DNA from: an uncultured Litoreibacter sp.
Lineage (GTDB): Bacteria; Pseudomonadota; Alphaproteobacteria; Rhodobacterales; Rhodobacteraceae
Assembly: GCA_947504205.1 (NCBI GenBank)
Contig: CANNGL010000001.1
Location: 434,001 to 498,000, forward strand
DNA: 64,000 bases
Reading direction: 5' to 3'
Of the stretch, positions 1 to 7,496 are shown one piece after another (position 1 is the first letter of the stretch; every line of letters begins with the position of its first letter). A program made the position numbers and the translations under genes. Below the pieces are notes generated by a model that was not told the DNA's origin, made no database searches, and saw nothing but the letters and a program-made list of their open reading frames with translations.

Positions 1-45
1 CGACAGGTCCTGACGCGAGATAAACACATGCTCATAGGCTGGCAT
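1..45 (-). CDS. rpsF: 30S ribosomal protein S6, N-terminal fragment cut by the window edge
   Basis: Reading the reverse strand from the ATG at 45 gives MPAYEHVFISRQDLS, which matches the conserved start of alphaproteobacterial ribosomal protein S6 (small subunit, binds 16S rRNA with S18). Only 15 codons lie inside the window; the rest continues past position 1. It is transcribed away from the yceI gene. Its leader carries an inverted repeat at 81-110 that could be part of its control. The call rests on a short but very characteristic peptide. Confidence 0.8.
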   Translation of the reverse strand, partial: MPAYEHVFISRQDLS

Positions 46-351
46 GGGCGTCTTCCTTACTTTTTCTGGCGGGCTTCAAAGGACAGGTCTCAAAGGTCTC
101 CATCCTGTCCACGAGAGGCGGCCGCGATCAATGCTATTGCGGAGACCCGTGGCGTATAGCCAGTGACCCGTCGGCCTGCAAGGAAAAACGACGATCTGAC
201 CATGCTGGTGGAAAGCCGCTTGTGTCCATGTTGACCAGTGGCCTGATTGCGCGACATCGCACACAATCTGTTGAAGAAGATCGAGTTGTCTTTCCGTGCA
301 GATGCTCGATCTTAACAGCTTGAATGCAAACAGTCTGAAAGGATCTCCAAG
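46..351. other. Intergenic region between divergent rpsF and yceI
   Basis: About 306 bases without a convincing gene; the short reading frames here lack family resemblance and good ribosome sites. It should hold the promoters of both flanking genes. Apart from the inverted repeat at 81-110 I recognise no specific signal. Confidence 0.5.
81..110 (-). promoter_or_regulatory. Inverted repeat in the rpsF leader
   Basis: GGACAGG at 81-87 is mirrored by CCTGTCC at 104-110, enclosing a 16-base loop, 36 to 65 bases upstream of the rpsF start. S6 mRNA leaders in many bacteria bind the S6:S18 dimer. I do not see the conserved CCG bulge of that motif, so the function is open. Confidence 0.3.
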
Positions 352-921
352 ATGAAATCAATTGCTCTGTCTGCCGCCTTGCTGGCTCTTGCCAGCGGTG
401 CAATCGCCGCCGACAAATATACCCTTGATCCCAGCCATTCTCAGGTTGTGTTCAACTACAACCACCTGGGCTTCTCGACCACTTACGGCATGTTCTCCGG
501 GTTTGAGGGGGAAATCATGTTTGACGAGGCTGACCCCGCTGCGTCCAGCGTGTCGGTGTCGATGCCGGTTATGAGCATGTTTACCGGCTGGGAAAAGCGC
601 GACGGGCACTTCATGTCAGGTGATTTTTTTGGGGCGTCCGAGGGCGATGTGGTGACTTTCACATCCACGGGTATTGAGGTGACCGGTGAGGCCACGGCCA
701 AGATCACGGGTGATCTGGCGATGAATGGGGTCACAAAATCCGTGGTGCTTGATGCAAAGCTCAACAAAGCCGACATCAACCCAATGGCAAACGTGCCGTG
801 GCTTGGTTTTGATGCGACGACAACTGTGCTGCGTAGCGACTTCGGCCTAGGAGCCTTCGCGCCCGCGGTCAGTGACGAGGTTGAGATCAATATCTCTGTC
901 GAAGCTCAAAAGGCGGGTTAA
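352..921 (+). CDS. YceI family periplasmic lipid-binding protein
   Basis: The product is a 189-residue secreted protein with a signal peptide of about 19 residues ending at AIAA-D. The mature part opens with the YceI signature YTLDPSHSQVVFNYNHLGFSTTYGMF and keeps the MNGVTKSVVLDAKLN strand. YceI proteins form a lipocalin-like barrel that binds polyisoprenoid or quinone-like lipids in the periplasm. The ATG at 352 follows an AAGGA-rich ribosome site. The gene faces a cytochrome b561 with its own YceI domain (1050-2249), which suggests both work on the same membrane quinone chemistry. Family assignment is firm; the ligand is not known. Confidence 0.9.
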   Translation: MKSIALSAALLALASGAIAADKYTLDPSHSQVVFNYNHLGFSTTYGMFSGFEGEIMFDEADPAASSVSVSMPVMSMFTGWEKRDGHFMSGDFFGASEGDVVTFTSTGIEVTGEATAKITGDLAMNGVTKSVVLDAKLNKADINPMANVPWLGFDATTTVLRSDFGLGAFAPAVSDEVEINISVEAQKAG

Positions 922-944
922 ACCCCAGCCTCCAGCAATCATCT

Positions 945-968
945 GGAGCGCTGTCGCGGCAGCGCTCC
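945..968. terminator. Strong hairpin between two convergent genes
   Basis: GGAGCGCTG (945-953) pairs perfectly with CAGCGCTCC (960-968) around a 6-base loop. It sits 24 bases after the yceI stop and between two converging genes, so it probably acts as a terminator or transcript-end hairpin. It has no clear T-run on either side. Confidence 0.45.
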
Positions 969-1049
969 GGTGACAAAGAATGAGCGCCCTGGGCGAAAGC
1001 AGGCTGGCTTAGCCCGTCACTTCGCTTGAATTGAACGTTTTTGGCGCTC

Positions 1050-2249
1050 TCACTCCACGCGTTCTGCGGTCAGATCGACGTTGATCACAACCTCAAAGCC
1101 CACAGAGCTTTCGTCGGGATAGGATTGGCCGATACCGTAATCCAGCCGTTGGGCTTTCGTCTGGCCAGTCATCGTGGCGACATCTCCGTCAATCGTCAGA
1201 GAGAACGGCAAGTTCACTGGCGCTTCTCGATCTTTGATCATTAGCGTTCCCCGTGCGATATAGCCTTGCGTGTCGGCGAAGACATCCGCGCGATAGGTGG
1301 CCGTTGAAAAGGTATCAGCTGCGAAGAAATCCGCACCCAAGGCTTGCGCTGTGACCGAGCCTAGGGTCAGGGAGGGGATCGAGATTGTGACGACCACATC
1401 GCCGTGCTTGCCATCGGCGTCAGGGGTTTCGGAGAAATTGATCGCCGCGGTCCAGTCTTGGAACGACCCCATTACATCGCTGCCCAACTGCCTGACGGTC
1501 AGGCCAAGTGTGCCTTCGCGAACCTCCCAACCGGTCTCAACGGTGGCCAGTTGCGGTGTCACAACGTCCCCCTTTTCATATGCAAAAAGGCCCAAAGCGG
1601 TGCCGGTCGCAAGAGCAGCCGCATAAACGACCCCAGCGGCCAAAATGGGCGCTGATACGCGATGCGGTGCAGGCGTGATCTCTGGGTCGGTCGTGCCGGG
1701 CAGCATGCGTTTCAGCGTCAGGTCACGGTCGACAAAGTGGTGCTTTAACGCACCCAACAAATGCAGTGCGAAGCTGATGATCAAAACCCGCTCTAAGATG
1801 ATGTGCAGTGTGGCAAAGCTGTGGGCCAGATCGTCATTTTTGGGGACAAATGGAAGGGACTGCCCAAAGGGCCACCAGATCGGTGCAAAGCCTGTAGTGG
1901 CGGCATGGTGGATCCAGCCGCTCAACGGTACAAGGATGATCGAGGCGTAGAGCAACCAATGAACGGTTTCGGCCAGGAAGGTTTCAACCTTTCGGTCTGG
2001 GTGCAGAGAGGCGGGCTTGGGCTGGCTGATGGCCCACAGAATGCGGGCGATTGCGACGAAGAGGGCGGTGACGCCAATCGTCTTGTGAAGTGAGAAGATC
2101 AGAGCCTTCTGAGCCAATGCCTCACTCGTGTCGAACGGCAGGCCGTTTGCGTAGATGCCCAATGGAATGTTGGTCAGTATCAGAAGCGCGGTCAGCCAGT
2201 GAAAGCTTTTTGTCACAGAGCCATAGGTGGTCGCGGTGTTGGGAATCAT
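1050..2249 (-). CDS. Cytochrome b561 fused to a C-terminal YceI domain
   Basis: A 399-residue membrane protein. Residues 1-180 are a CybB-type cytochrome b561 with four membrane helices and candidate haem ligands H17, H55, H97 and H149/H163 (SFHWLTA, SLHKTIG, TVHWLLY, LHIILERV). A further hydrophobic segment at about 199-224 leads into a YceI domain (about 230-399) exposed to the periplasm. Family knowledge suggests electron transfer between quinone and periplasmic partners. The fused YceI domain may hold the isoprenoid substrate. The ATG at 2249 has a GAGGAC ribosome site. It is convergent with a stand-alone yceI gene. The exact redox partner is unknown. Confidence 0.88.
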   Translation of the reverse strand: MIPNTATTYGSVTKSFHWLTALLILTNIPLGIYANGLPFDTSEALAQKALIFSLHKTIGVTALFVAIARILWAISQPKPASLHPDRKVETFLAETVHWLLYASIILVPLSGWIHHAATTGFAPIWWPFGQSLPFVPKNDDLAHSFATLHIILERVLIISFALHLLGALKHHFVDRDLTLKRMLPGTTDPEITPAPHRVSAPILAAGVVYAAALATGTALGLFAYEKGDVVTPQLATVETGWEVREGTLGLTVRQLGSDVMGSFQDWTAAINFSETPDADGKHGDVVVTISIPSLTLGSVTAQALGADFFAADTFSTATYRADVFADTQGYIARGTLMIKDREAPVNLPFSLTIDGDVATMTGQTKAQRLDYGIGQSYPDESSVGFEVVINVDLTAERVE

Positions 2250-2329
2250 CGTGTTTTGTCCTCGATCTCTTGGCGGGAACCGTGACGCCGAATTGCTCTG
2301 TACTCAACGTCTGAGTTTGAACAATGGCT

Positions 2330-2357
2330 GTGCGCGCGGCTTGTGAGCGGCGCGCAC
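2330..2357 (+). promoter_or_regulatory. Hairpin in the fabD leader
   Basis: GTGCGCGC at 2330-2337 is perfectly mirrored by GCGCGCAC at 2350-2357, 40 bases before the fabD start. It could be a leader hairpin or the end of an upstream transcript. There is no T-run. Confidence 0.3.
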
Positions 2358-2397
2358 CTCCGATAGACCCTTAAGAAACAAGGCAAGGGGAGCAGAC

Positions 2398-3339
2398 ATG
2401 AGGGCATTTGTTTTTCCGGGGCAAGGGGCGCAGACGATCGGGATGGGGCAGGATCTGGCCGATGCCTATCCAAGCGCCAAAGCCGTTTTCGAAGAGGTCG
2501 ATACAGCACTAGGTGAAGACCTGAGCGGATTGATCTGGTCGGGCGATATCGAGACCCTCACGCTGACCCAGAACGCGCAACCTGCGCTGATGGCGACGTC
2601 CTTGGCCGTCATGGCTGCATTGAAAGAGGAAGGGATTGGCGTGGATGCCGCGTCTTTTGTTGCGGGACATTCTCTTGGGGAATATTCAGCGCTTGCGGCG
2701 GTTGGGGCCATGAATATCGGCGATACCGCGCGGCTTTTGCGGCTGCGTGGAGAGGCGATGCAAGCTGCGGTTCCGGTGGGTGTGGGTGCGATGGCAGCGC
2801 TTCTCGGGCTGGATTTTGAAGCTGCACGGTCGGTTGCTGAAGATGCTGCGCAAGGTGAAGTGTGCCAGGCGGCTAATGATAACGATCCGGGGCAGGTGGT
2901 CGTGTCGGGCCACAAAGCGGCCGTTGAAAGGGCCGTAGAGCTTGCGAAAGAGAAAGGCGCCAAGCGTGCTGTGCTGCTGCCGGTCAGCGCGCCGTTTCAT
3001 TGTGCTCTGATGCAGCCCGCAGCCGAAGCGATGGCTTCCGCCCTTGATGAGGTAGATATCAATCGCCCTTCCGTACCGCTGGTCTCGAATGTCCGTGCGG
3101 CTGCGGTCAGCGATCCTGTTACGATCCGTAATTTGCTGGTCGAGCAGGTTACTGGTTCCGTGCGCTGGCGTGAAAGCATGATGTATGTCGCGTCCGAGGG
3201 TGTGACGGACGTCTGGGAAATCGGCGCGGGCAAGGCACTGTCGGGAATGATCCGGCGCATTGACCGTAGCCTGAGTACGCGGGCCATCGGGGGTCCTGAC
3301 GATGTCAAAGCGGCGGCAGAGGCCTTCCATGAGGGCTGA
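2398..3339 (+). CDS. fabD: Malonyl-CoA:ACP transacylase
   Basis: A 313-residue cytosolic enzyme that moves malonyl from CoA to acyl carrier protein, feeding type II fatty-acid synthesis. The N-terminus FVFPGQGAQ, the nucleophile motif GHSLG (Ser92) and the catalytic His201 in VSAPFHCALM are all present, and the length is typical. The ATG at 2398 follows AAGGGGAG. It heads the run fabD, lipoprotein gene, fabG, acpP, with fabF further downstream. The following gene starts inside its last codons, so the two are translationally coupled. Confidence 0.97.
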   Translation: MRAFVFPGQGAQTIGMGQDLADAYPSAKAVFEEVDTALGEDLSGLIWSGDIETLTLTQNAQPALMATSLAVMAALKEEGIGVDAASFVAGHSLGEYSALAAVGAMNIGDTARLLRLRGEAMQAAVPVGVGAMAALLGLDFEAARSVAEDAAQGEVCQAANDNDPGQVVVSGHKAAVERAVELAKEKGAKRAVLLPVSAPFHCALMQPAAEAMASALDEVDINRPSVPLVSNVRAAAVSDPVTIRNLLVEQVTGSVRWRESMMYVASEGVTDVWEIGAGKALSGMIRRIDRSLSTRAIGGPDDVKAAAEAFHEG

Positions 3340-3892
3340 ACTGGCCTGTGTGGCTCTGTTAGGGCTCGTCGGTTGCGGTACGCTGGAGAACATGAGCCAG
3401 ACGCTTGATCTGCAGGTTGATGGTCAGGTTTTGCGGCTGGATGGTATTATCAACAGTCGGTCGCTTGGGGATTTTGTCGATGCTCTGGATGAAAATCCGG
3501 ATGTTCGAATTGTCGAGCTGGGGCAGATCGAAGGCTCACTGGATGGCGAAGTGGTGGCTGAGATGGGCTACACCATCCGTGATGCCGGTTTGGCCACACG
3601 TCTTGAATCTGGAGCGCAGGTCTTCTCTGGCGGTGTCGATTTGTTTCTGGGCGGTGTCGACCGGCGTGTCGCGCCGGGCGCGATTCTGGGTGTTCACGAA
3701 TGGGAATCGGGGTTGGGCCGGGCGCGCGACTATCCCCGGGATGATCCTGAGCATGAGCCAACCCGGGGCTATATCGAGGATATGCTGGGCACCGACGCAT
3801 TCTATTGGTTTACGATTAATGCGGCTTCCTTCGAGGAGGTGCATGTGATGACACGCGAGGAAATGCTGCGCTATGGCGTGGTGACGCAATAA
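3329..3892 (+). CDS. Lipoprotein with ClpP/crotonase-like fold (COG3904-like)
   Basis: Starting at the ATG at 3329 the product is 187 residues with a short lipoprotein signal and lipobox LVGC (Cys16). A start at 3302 would put nine charged residues before the signal and is less likely. The core, with SLDGEVVAEMGYTIRDAGLATRL, an S100-G-G stretch and GAILGVHEW (His123), resembles periplasmic COG3904 proteins of the ClpP/crotonase fold, where a Ser-His pair would be catalytic. It overlaps fabD by 11 bases and is followed by fabG at 20 bases, so it is co-transcribed with lipid-synthesis genes. The assignment is by motif; its substrate is unknown. Confidence 0.65.
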   Translation: MRAELACVALLGLVGCGTLENMSQTLDLQVDGQVLRLDGIINSRSLGDFVDALDENPDVRIVELGQIEGSLDGEVVAEMGYTIRDAGLATRLESGAQVFSGGVDLFLGGVDRRVAPGAILGVHEWESGLGRARDYPRDDPEHEPTRGYIEDMLGTDAFYWFTINAASFEEVHVMTREEMLRYGVVTQ

Positions 3893-3912
3893 CTTCAAGG
3901 AAAGCGGATAAG

Positions 3913-4650
3913 ATGTTTGATCTAAATGGAAAAAATGCGTTGGTAACGGGGGCTTCCGGAGGTATCGGGGGCGCTATTGCTGCCGCATTGCACAATGCGG
4001 GAGCGAGCGTGGCATTGTCGGGCACACGGGTCGAGCCGTTGGAAGCATTGGCAGAACAGCTTGGCGCGCGAGCGCATGTCGTCCCTTGCAACCTCAGTGA
4101 TTTCGATGCGGTGAAGGGATTGCCGGCACAGGCTATTGAGGCGATGGGGTCGGTTGATATTCTGGTCAACAACGCTGGGATTACGCGGGACAATCTGTTT
4201 ATGCGGATGTCTGATGAGGAATGGCAGTCGGTTATCGACGTCAACCTGACCTCGACCTTCTTGCTATGTAAGGGCGTTTTGCGCGGCATGATGAAGGCGC
4301 GTTGGGGGCGGATTGTTAACATCTCCTCCGTGGTCGGGGCGACCGGAAACCCTGGACAGGGCAACTATGCGGCGTCCAAAGCGGGTATGGTCGGGATGTC
4401 GAAGTCGCTGGCTTATGAGGTTGCCAGCCGTGGGATTACGGTGAATTGCGTTGCGCCGGGTTTTATTGAAACGGCAATGACTGACAAGCTGACGGATGAT
4501 CAGAAGACCGGCATTCTGGGTCAAATTCCGGCAGGTCGAATGGGGACATCAGAAGAAATTGCATCGTCTACGCTGTTTCTTGCGAGCCCTGAAGCGTCTT
4601 ACGTGACGGGCACGACAATGCATGTGAATGGCGGGATGGCGATGCTCTAA
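3913..4650 (+). CDS. fabG: 3-oxoacyl-ACP reductase
   Basis: A 245-residue NADPH-dependent short-chain dehydrogenase that reduces 3-oxoacyl-ACP in fatty-acid elongation. It shows the cofactor loop TGASGGIGG near residue 12, the NNAG motif, the catalytic Ser in NISSVVG and the YAASK pair, with the usual C-terminal end VTGTTMHVNGGMAML. Its position between fabD and acpP confirms the pathway role rather than a generic SDR. Length is standard. Confidence 0.97.
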   Translation: MFDLNGKNALVTGASGGIGGAIAAALHNAGASVALSGTRVEPLEALAEQLGARAHVVPCNLSDFDAVKGLPAQAIEAMGSVDILVNNAGITRDNLFMRMSDEEWQSVIDVNLTSTFLLCKGVLRGMMKARWGRIVNISSVVGATGNPGQGNYAASKAGMVGMSKSLAYEVASRGITVNCVAPGFIETAMTDKLTDDQKTGILGQIPAGRMGTSEEIASSTLFLASPEASYVTGTTMHVNGGMAML

Positions 4651-4692
4651 CGCTATTCTTTACGTTGCGTAAGGGTGGGGTTGGATAAGCGT

Positions 4693-4720
4693 TTGCCTTC
4701 CCCATTTGTTATGCTATAGG
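4693..4720 (+). promoter_or_regulatory. Candidate sigma-70 promoter of acpP
   Basis: TTGCCT at 4693-4698 and TATAGG at 4715-4720 are separated by 16 bases, about 115 bases upstream of acpP. ACP is needed in large excess over the other Fab enzymes, so a separate promoter would make sense. Confidence 0.4.
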
Positions 4721-4834
4721 CGGCGCAGATTTGCCGGGGGGCTGAATCCCACGGTGGTCGCAATTTGCGGCAACATAAGGCCCTAGGCCCTAAACACGAG
4801 CGGGACAGACCCGAATAAATACGAGGATTTTAAC

Positions 4835-5068
4835 ATGAGCGACATCGCAGATCGCGTGAAGAAAATCGTTGTCGAGCACCTTGGTGTCGACGAAGACAAA
4901 GTGGTAGAGAATGCCTCTTTCATCGATGATCTTGGTGCTGACAGCCTTGATACGGTTGAGCTGGTCATGGCGTTTGAAGAAGAATTCGGGATCGAAATCC
5001 CGGATGACGCTGCCGAGACCATTCAGACTTTCGGCGACGCATGTAAGTTCATTAAAGAGGCGACCTGA
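4835..5068 (+). CDS. acpP: Acyl carrier protein
   Basis: A 77-residue highly acidic protein that carries growing acyl chains on a phosphopantetheine arm. The attachment serine is Ser37 in the invariant motif [13 protein letters not shown]. The 184-base gap after fabG contains a promoter candidate, and a clear intrinsic terminator follows at 5105-5135, so acpP probably also has its own short transcript. In this genome fabF is not directly adjacent: two reverse-strand genes intervene. Confidence 0.98.
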   Translation: MSDIADRVKKIVVEHLGVDEDKVVENASFIDDLGADSLDTVELVMAFEEEFGIEIPDDAAETIQTFGDACKFIKEAT

Positions 5069-5104
5069 TCGCCCGCGCTTTTAGCGCTACACAGAAATTC
5101 TAGG

Positions 5105-5135
5105 AAGGCGGCGCATTATTGTAGCCGCCTTTTTA
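5105..5135 (+). terminator. Intrinsic terminator after acpP
   Basis: AAGGCGGC (5105-5112) pairs with GCCGCCTT (5124-5131) and runs into a T-tract. The hairpin also covers the last codons and the stop of the reverse-strand gene at 5116-6099, so the two converging transcripts share this sequence. Confidence 0.85.
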
Positions 5136-6099
5136 GTTGGGTTTTTACCGGTGAGACAGAGAGCGCGAGCGCCTCATTGAGGGCAGATCTTGTTAAATCC
5201 GAATAGAAGCGAAAGCCCGCGCTGCTGCCCTGCAGCTTTATCGGTCTGGTGTATTTGGCGACTGACGTGCCTGCGTCTGTTACGAGTTTGACCGATTGAT
5301 TTTCACGCATCGTCTTCGCCATAGCCAATCCGTCGGCCGTGGTGAAGGTAAACGAAAAGCCGCGCAGACCCAGCGTATCAATGCGCCCCGGGATCGTGGT
5401 TTTGGAAAATTCCAACTGAGCCGGGATTTCGCAGGACCGCCTGACGAGCATATTTGCCCAGAACAATCGATAGAGGTGGTTTAGCAGCACGAGGGCTGCG
5501 ATTGCGGCCAGAAGCCCTGCAACCAAGGCGCCGAGGCGAATTGTGCTCTGGAGAAAGCTTGCCCGACTGCTTGCCGCCGAAAGCTGCCCCTCCCGAATGA
5601 AGGCGACGATCTTTCCCAAGCCTGATTTCGAGCCCTCGGCCCGCCCGCAAAATTTGTCGAGAAACGCGCGCGCCTCGCGGAGGTCTTTATGAATATCACT
5701 TTTGCTGAGCCGTGCAGCGATTTGGGAAGGGGACAAGGTGCCAAGCGATGCGGCAAGTTCATGTATTTTCGAAATGTGACCGATTATCTGTAGATATGGA
5801 CGCGATGGATCAACACGCATTCGCACCAGTTGATTTTTGATCTGGCCGGTATCGATTTCTATCGCTTTGGCTTCCAGCCGGGACAGGTCAGCGGGCGTCG
5901 GAGATGATCTGGGCGCCAAATCATCCGACGCCAGATATATCAGGTCGGAATAGGCTTTGAACGAGGGGCAATGAGGTTGTTTTGCCGAGGCTGGCGATAT
6001 GCCCAGAGCGCATACGACAGCGAGGACAAAATACTGTTTTCTTAATCTCAACACACCGGAATCCGACGAAATCACCTTTGACGGCTCGATATGCCGCAA
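5116..6099 (-). CDS. Membrane protein of unknown function with a possible PilZ-like C-terminal domain
   Basis: A 327-residue protein I do not recognise. A signal-like hydrophobic segment (about residues 23-39, ending ASA-K) is followed by a soluble, Lys/Asp-rich helical region with two cysteines (Cys44, Cys150), then a membrane helix (about 188-208) and a C-terminal region beginning RRSCEIPAQLEF. That region, with DTLGLRGFSFTF, resembles a degenerate PilZ domain, so cyclic-di-GMP binding is possible but unproven. It lies on the opposite strand inside the acpP-fabF interval together with the SnoaL-like gene, which suggests a later insertion into the fatty-acid locus. The start is uncertain. 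Confidence 0.55.
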   Translation of the reverse strand: MRHIEPSKVISSDSGVLRLRKQYFVLAVVCALGISPASAKQPHCPSFKAYSDLIYLASDDLAPRSSPTPADLSRLEAKAIEIDTGQIKNQLVRMRVDPSRPYLQIIGHISKIHELAASLGTLSPSQIAARLSKSDIHKDLREARAFLDKFCGRAEGSKSGLGKIVAFIREGQLSAASSRASFLQSTIRLGALVAGLLAAIAALVLLNHLYRLFWANMLVRRSCEIPAQLEFSKTTIPGRIDTLGLRGFSFTFTTADGLAMAKTMRENQSVKLVTDAGTSVAKYTRPIKLQGSSAGFRFYSDLTRSALNEALALSVSPVKTQLKRRLQ

Positions 6100-6274
6100 A
6101 GAGGCTTAAGAAACGTTGAATTGTGGTGGGGGAGAAAAGGCGGACCGGGACAAACTTGTGAACCGTGAGTAGTGACCTTTTAAACCCCAGGCCCCGATCC
6201 TGCACAAGATATAGTGGCTGGCAGGAATTGGCTCACGGTGCAAACAGAGCGCGTTTTCCCCGTGCATCCAGCTT

Positions 6275-7306
6275 TCAGGTGCGTGGTGTCTCGCTGAGTC
6301 TGGCCAGCACATCGAGACCTTGTTCGTTCAGGAAATGCAGCATGTCGATGAAGACCCAGTTCTCTGCAAGCTTGTCGCCATCGCGGCGGTAGACGTCGAC
6401 CACACGCATAGGAGCAGGTTTTCCGGTTGCGGGCAGGCCCATATAGCCGCCTGTCGGTGCGACGGAGAGGTTGGGCCATCCAAAAAAGCCGCAATAGTTG
6501 CCTTCTGCAATTCTTGCGACATGGCCGTGGAATTGCCGGTTTGCCAGCTTTGTGCGGAATGGGCGTTGGTGCTGCTCAATATAGCGAGAAATTGTGTAGG
6601 TGGCCCCGATACCTGCGGGGCCGTACCACGCCATATCCTCGTGCCAGTTACGCGCAAGTTCCTCGTGCGGGGTAAAGTTGGGCAATTCTGTTTCGCCATT
6701 GAGGACTTGGTTGGCTCGGCTGATATCGGCGGCCATTCGGTTGACGAGGTTCAGGGTTGCTTCGCCCTCGGCCGGGTTTTGCGGGCCAAGCAATATCCCA
6801 TCGTGGGTTCTGGGGCCCGGGTGAACGAATTGAGCCCCTGTTTGTGGAGGCAGGACCTGCAGGCCCGCCTGATGGATTACTGATAGAACATCGCAAAAGA
6901 GCGCGGTTTCTGTGATTTTCCCGTCTTCGACCCGATGAAACTCGGCGTAGCGCAGAAAGGCAATTTTTCCTGTGGGCGGGATACCCAGCCAAGGGGCATC
7001 GAAGAGGCCCATGAAATGCCCCATAGAACAAGTCCAGGCGCTGTTCTGGTCATCGCAGTCATTAAACCCTGCGAGAAAGACATCTTCGCGGCGCTGTACG
7101 GCGCTCATGGCAGAGAGGAAGGGGCCCCAAAAGCTGTCGATCACCTCTTGCGCGCTGTCTTTCTCGTGAAATGGGTGCATGCCGCGCCAAGTGTACTCGG
7201 ACGTGGTATGTTGCTTGAGTACTTTCAGTCGCTGGTCTGGTGCGGCCAAGTCGAAATCGCGCATGTAGTCGCGAACTGTTGTTTTTATCGAGCCGAGGTC
7301 GGTCAT
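6275..7306 (-). CDS. Double SnoaL/NTF2-like domain protein
   Basis: A 343-residue soluble protein with two successive SnoaL-like (NTF2 fold) units, about 1-165 and 185-343. Each carries the family pattern of an aromatic-rich hydrophobic pocket and a repeat of the type 'Y..FHRVEDGKITE' or 'VVDVYRRDGDKLAENWVFIDML'. Such proteins include polyketide cyclases and dehydrases acting on small hydrophobic ligands. No catalytic assignment can be made. An inverted repeat (7323-7338) lies just upstream of the ATG. It is divergent from fabF, on the opposite strand to the fab genes. Confidence 0.75.
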   Translation of the reverse strand: MTDLGSIKTTVRDYMRDFDLAAPDQRLKVLKQHTTSEYTWRGMHPFHEKDSAQEVIDSFWGPFLSAMSAVQRREDVFLAGFNDCDDQNSAWTCSMGHFMGLFDAPWLGIPPTGKIAFLRYAEFHRVEDGKITETALFCDVLSVIHQAGLQVLPPQTGAQFVHPGPRTHDGILLGPQNPAEGEATLNLVNRMAADISRANQVLNGETELPNFTPHEELARNWHEDMAWYGPAGIGATYTISRYIEQHQRPFRTKLANRQFHGHVARIAEGNYCGFFGWPNLSVAPTGGYMGLPATGKPAPMRVVDVYRRDGDKLAENWVFIDMLHFLNEQGLDVLARLSETPRT

Positions 7307-7322
7307 TTGCAGTCTCAGTTTT

Positions 7323-7338
7323 CAGAATTCGTATTCTG
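7323..7338 (-). promoter_or_regulatory. Inverted repeat upstream of the SnoaL-like gene
   Basis: CAGAAT-N4-ATTCTG is a perfect inverted repeat 17 to 32 bases upstream of the start at 7306, a position typical of a repressor operator. The cognate regulator is unknown. Confidence 0.35.
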
Positions 7339-7496
7339 TACGAAGTGGTACGCGGATAGCGCCGACAGGCAAGCACCAAATCGCCGAATTGGGCTTTGTT
7401 TTTGCTGTGCTGCGGCATGGAGAGGGACTTGCCGATTGTATGTCGGCGCGTGTATGACGCTCTGAGGTAAAATACAGGCAGAAGAACGAGGGTGGT

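Noticed and set aside
2686-3393. Long reverse-strand reading frames opposite fabD
   Set aside because: They mirror a well-supported gene, show no family resemblance and lack ribosome sites. The same holds for the long antisense frames over pgk, gap, the AsmA-like gene and the GTA genes (for example 17028-18458).
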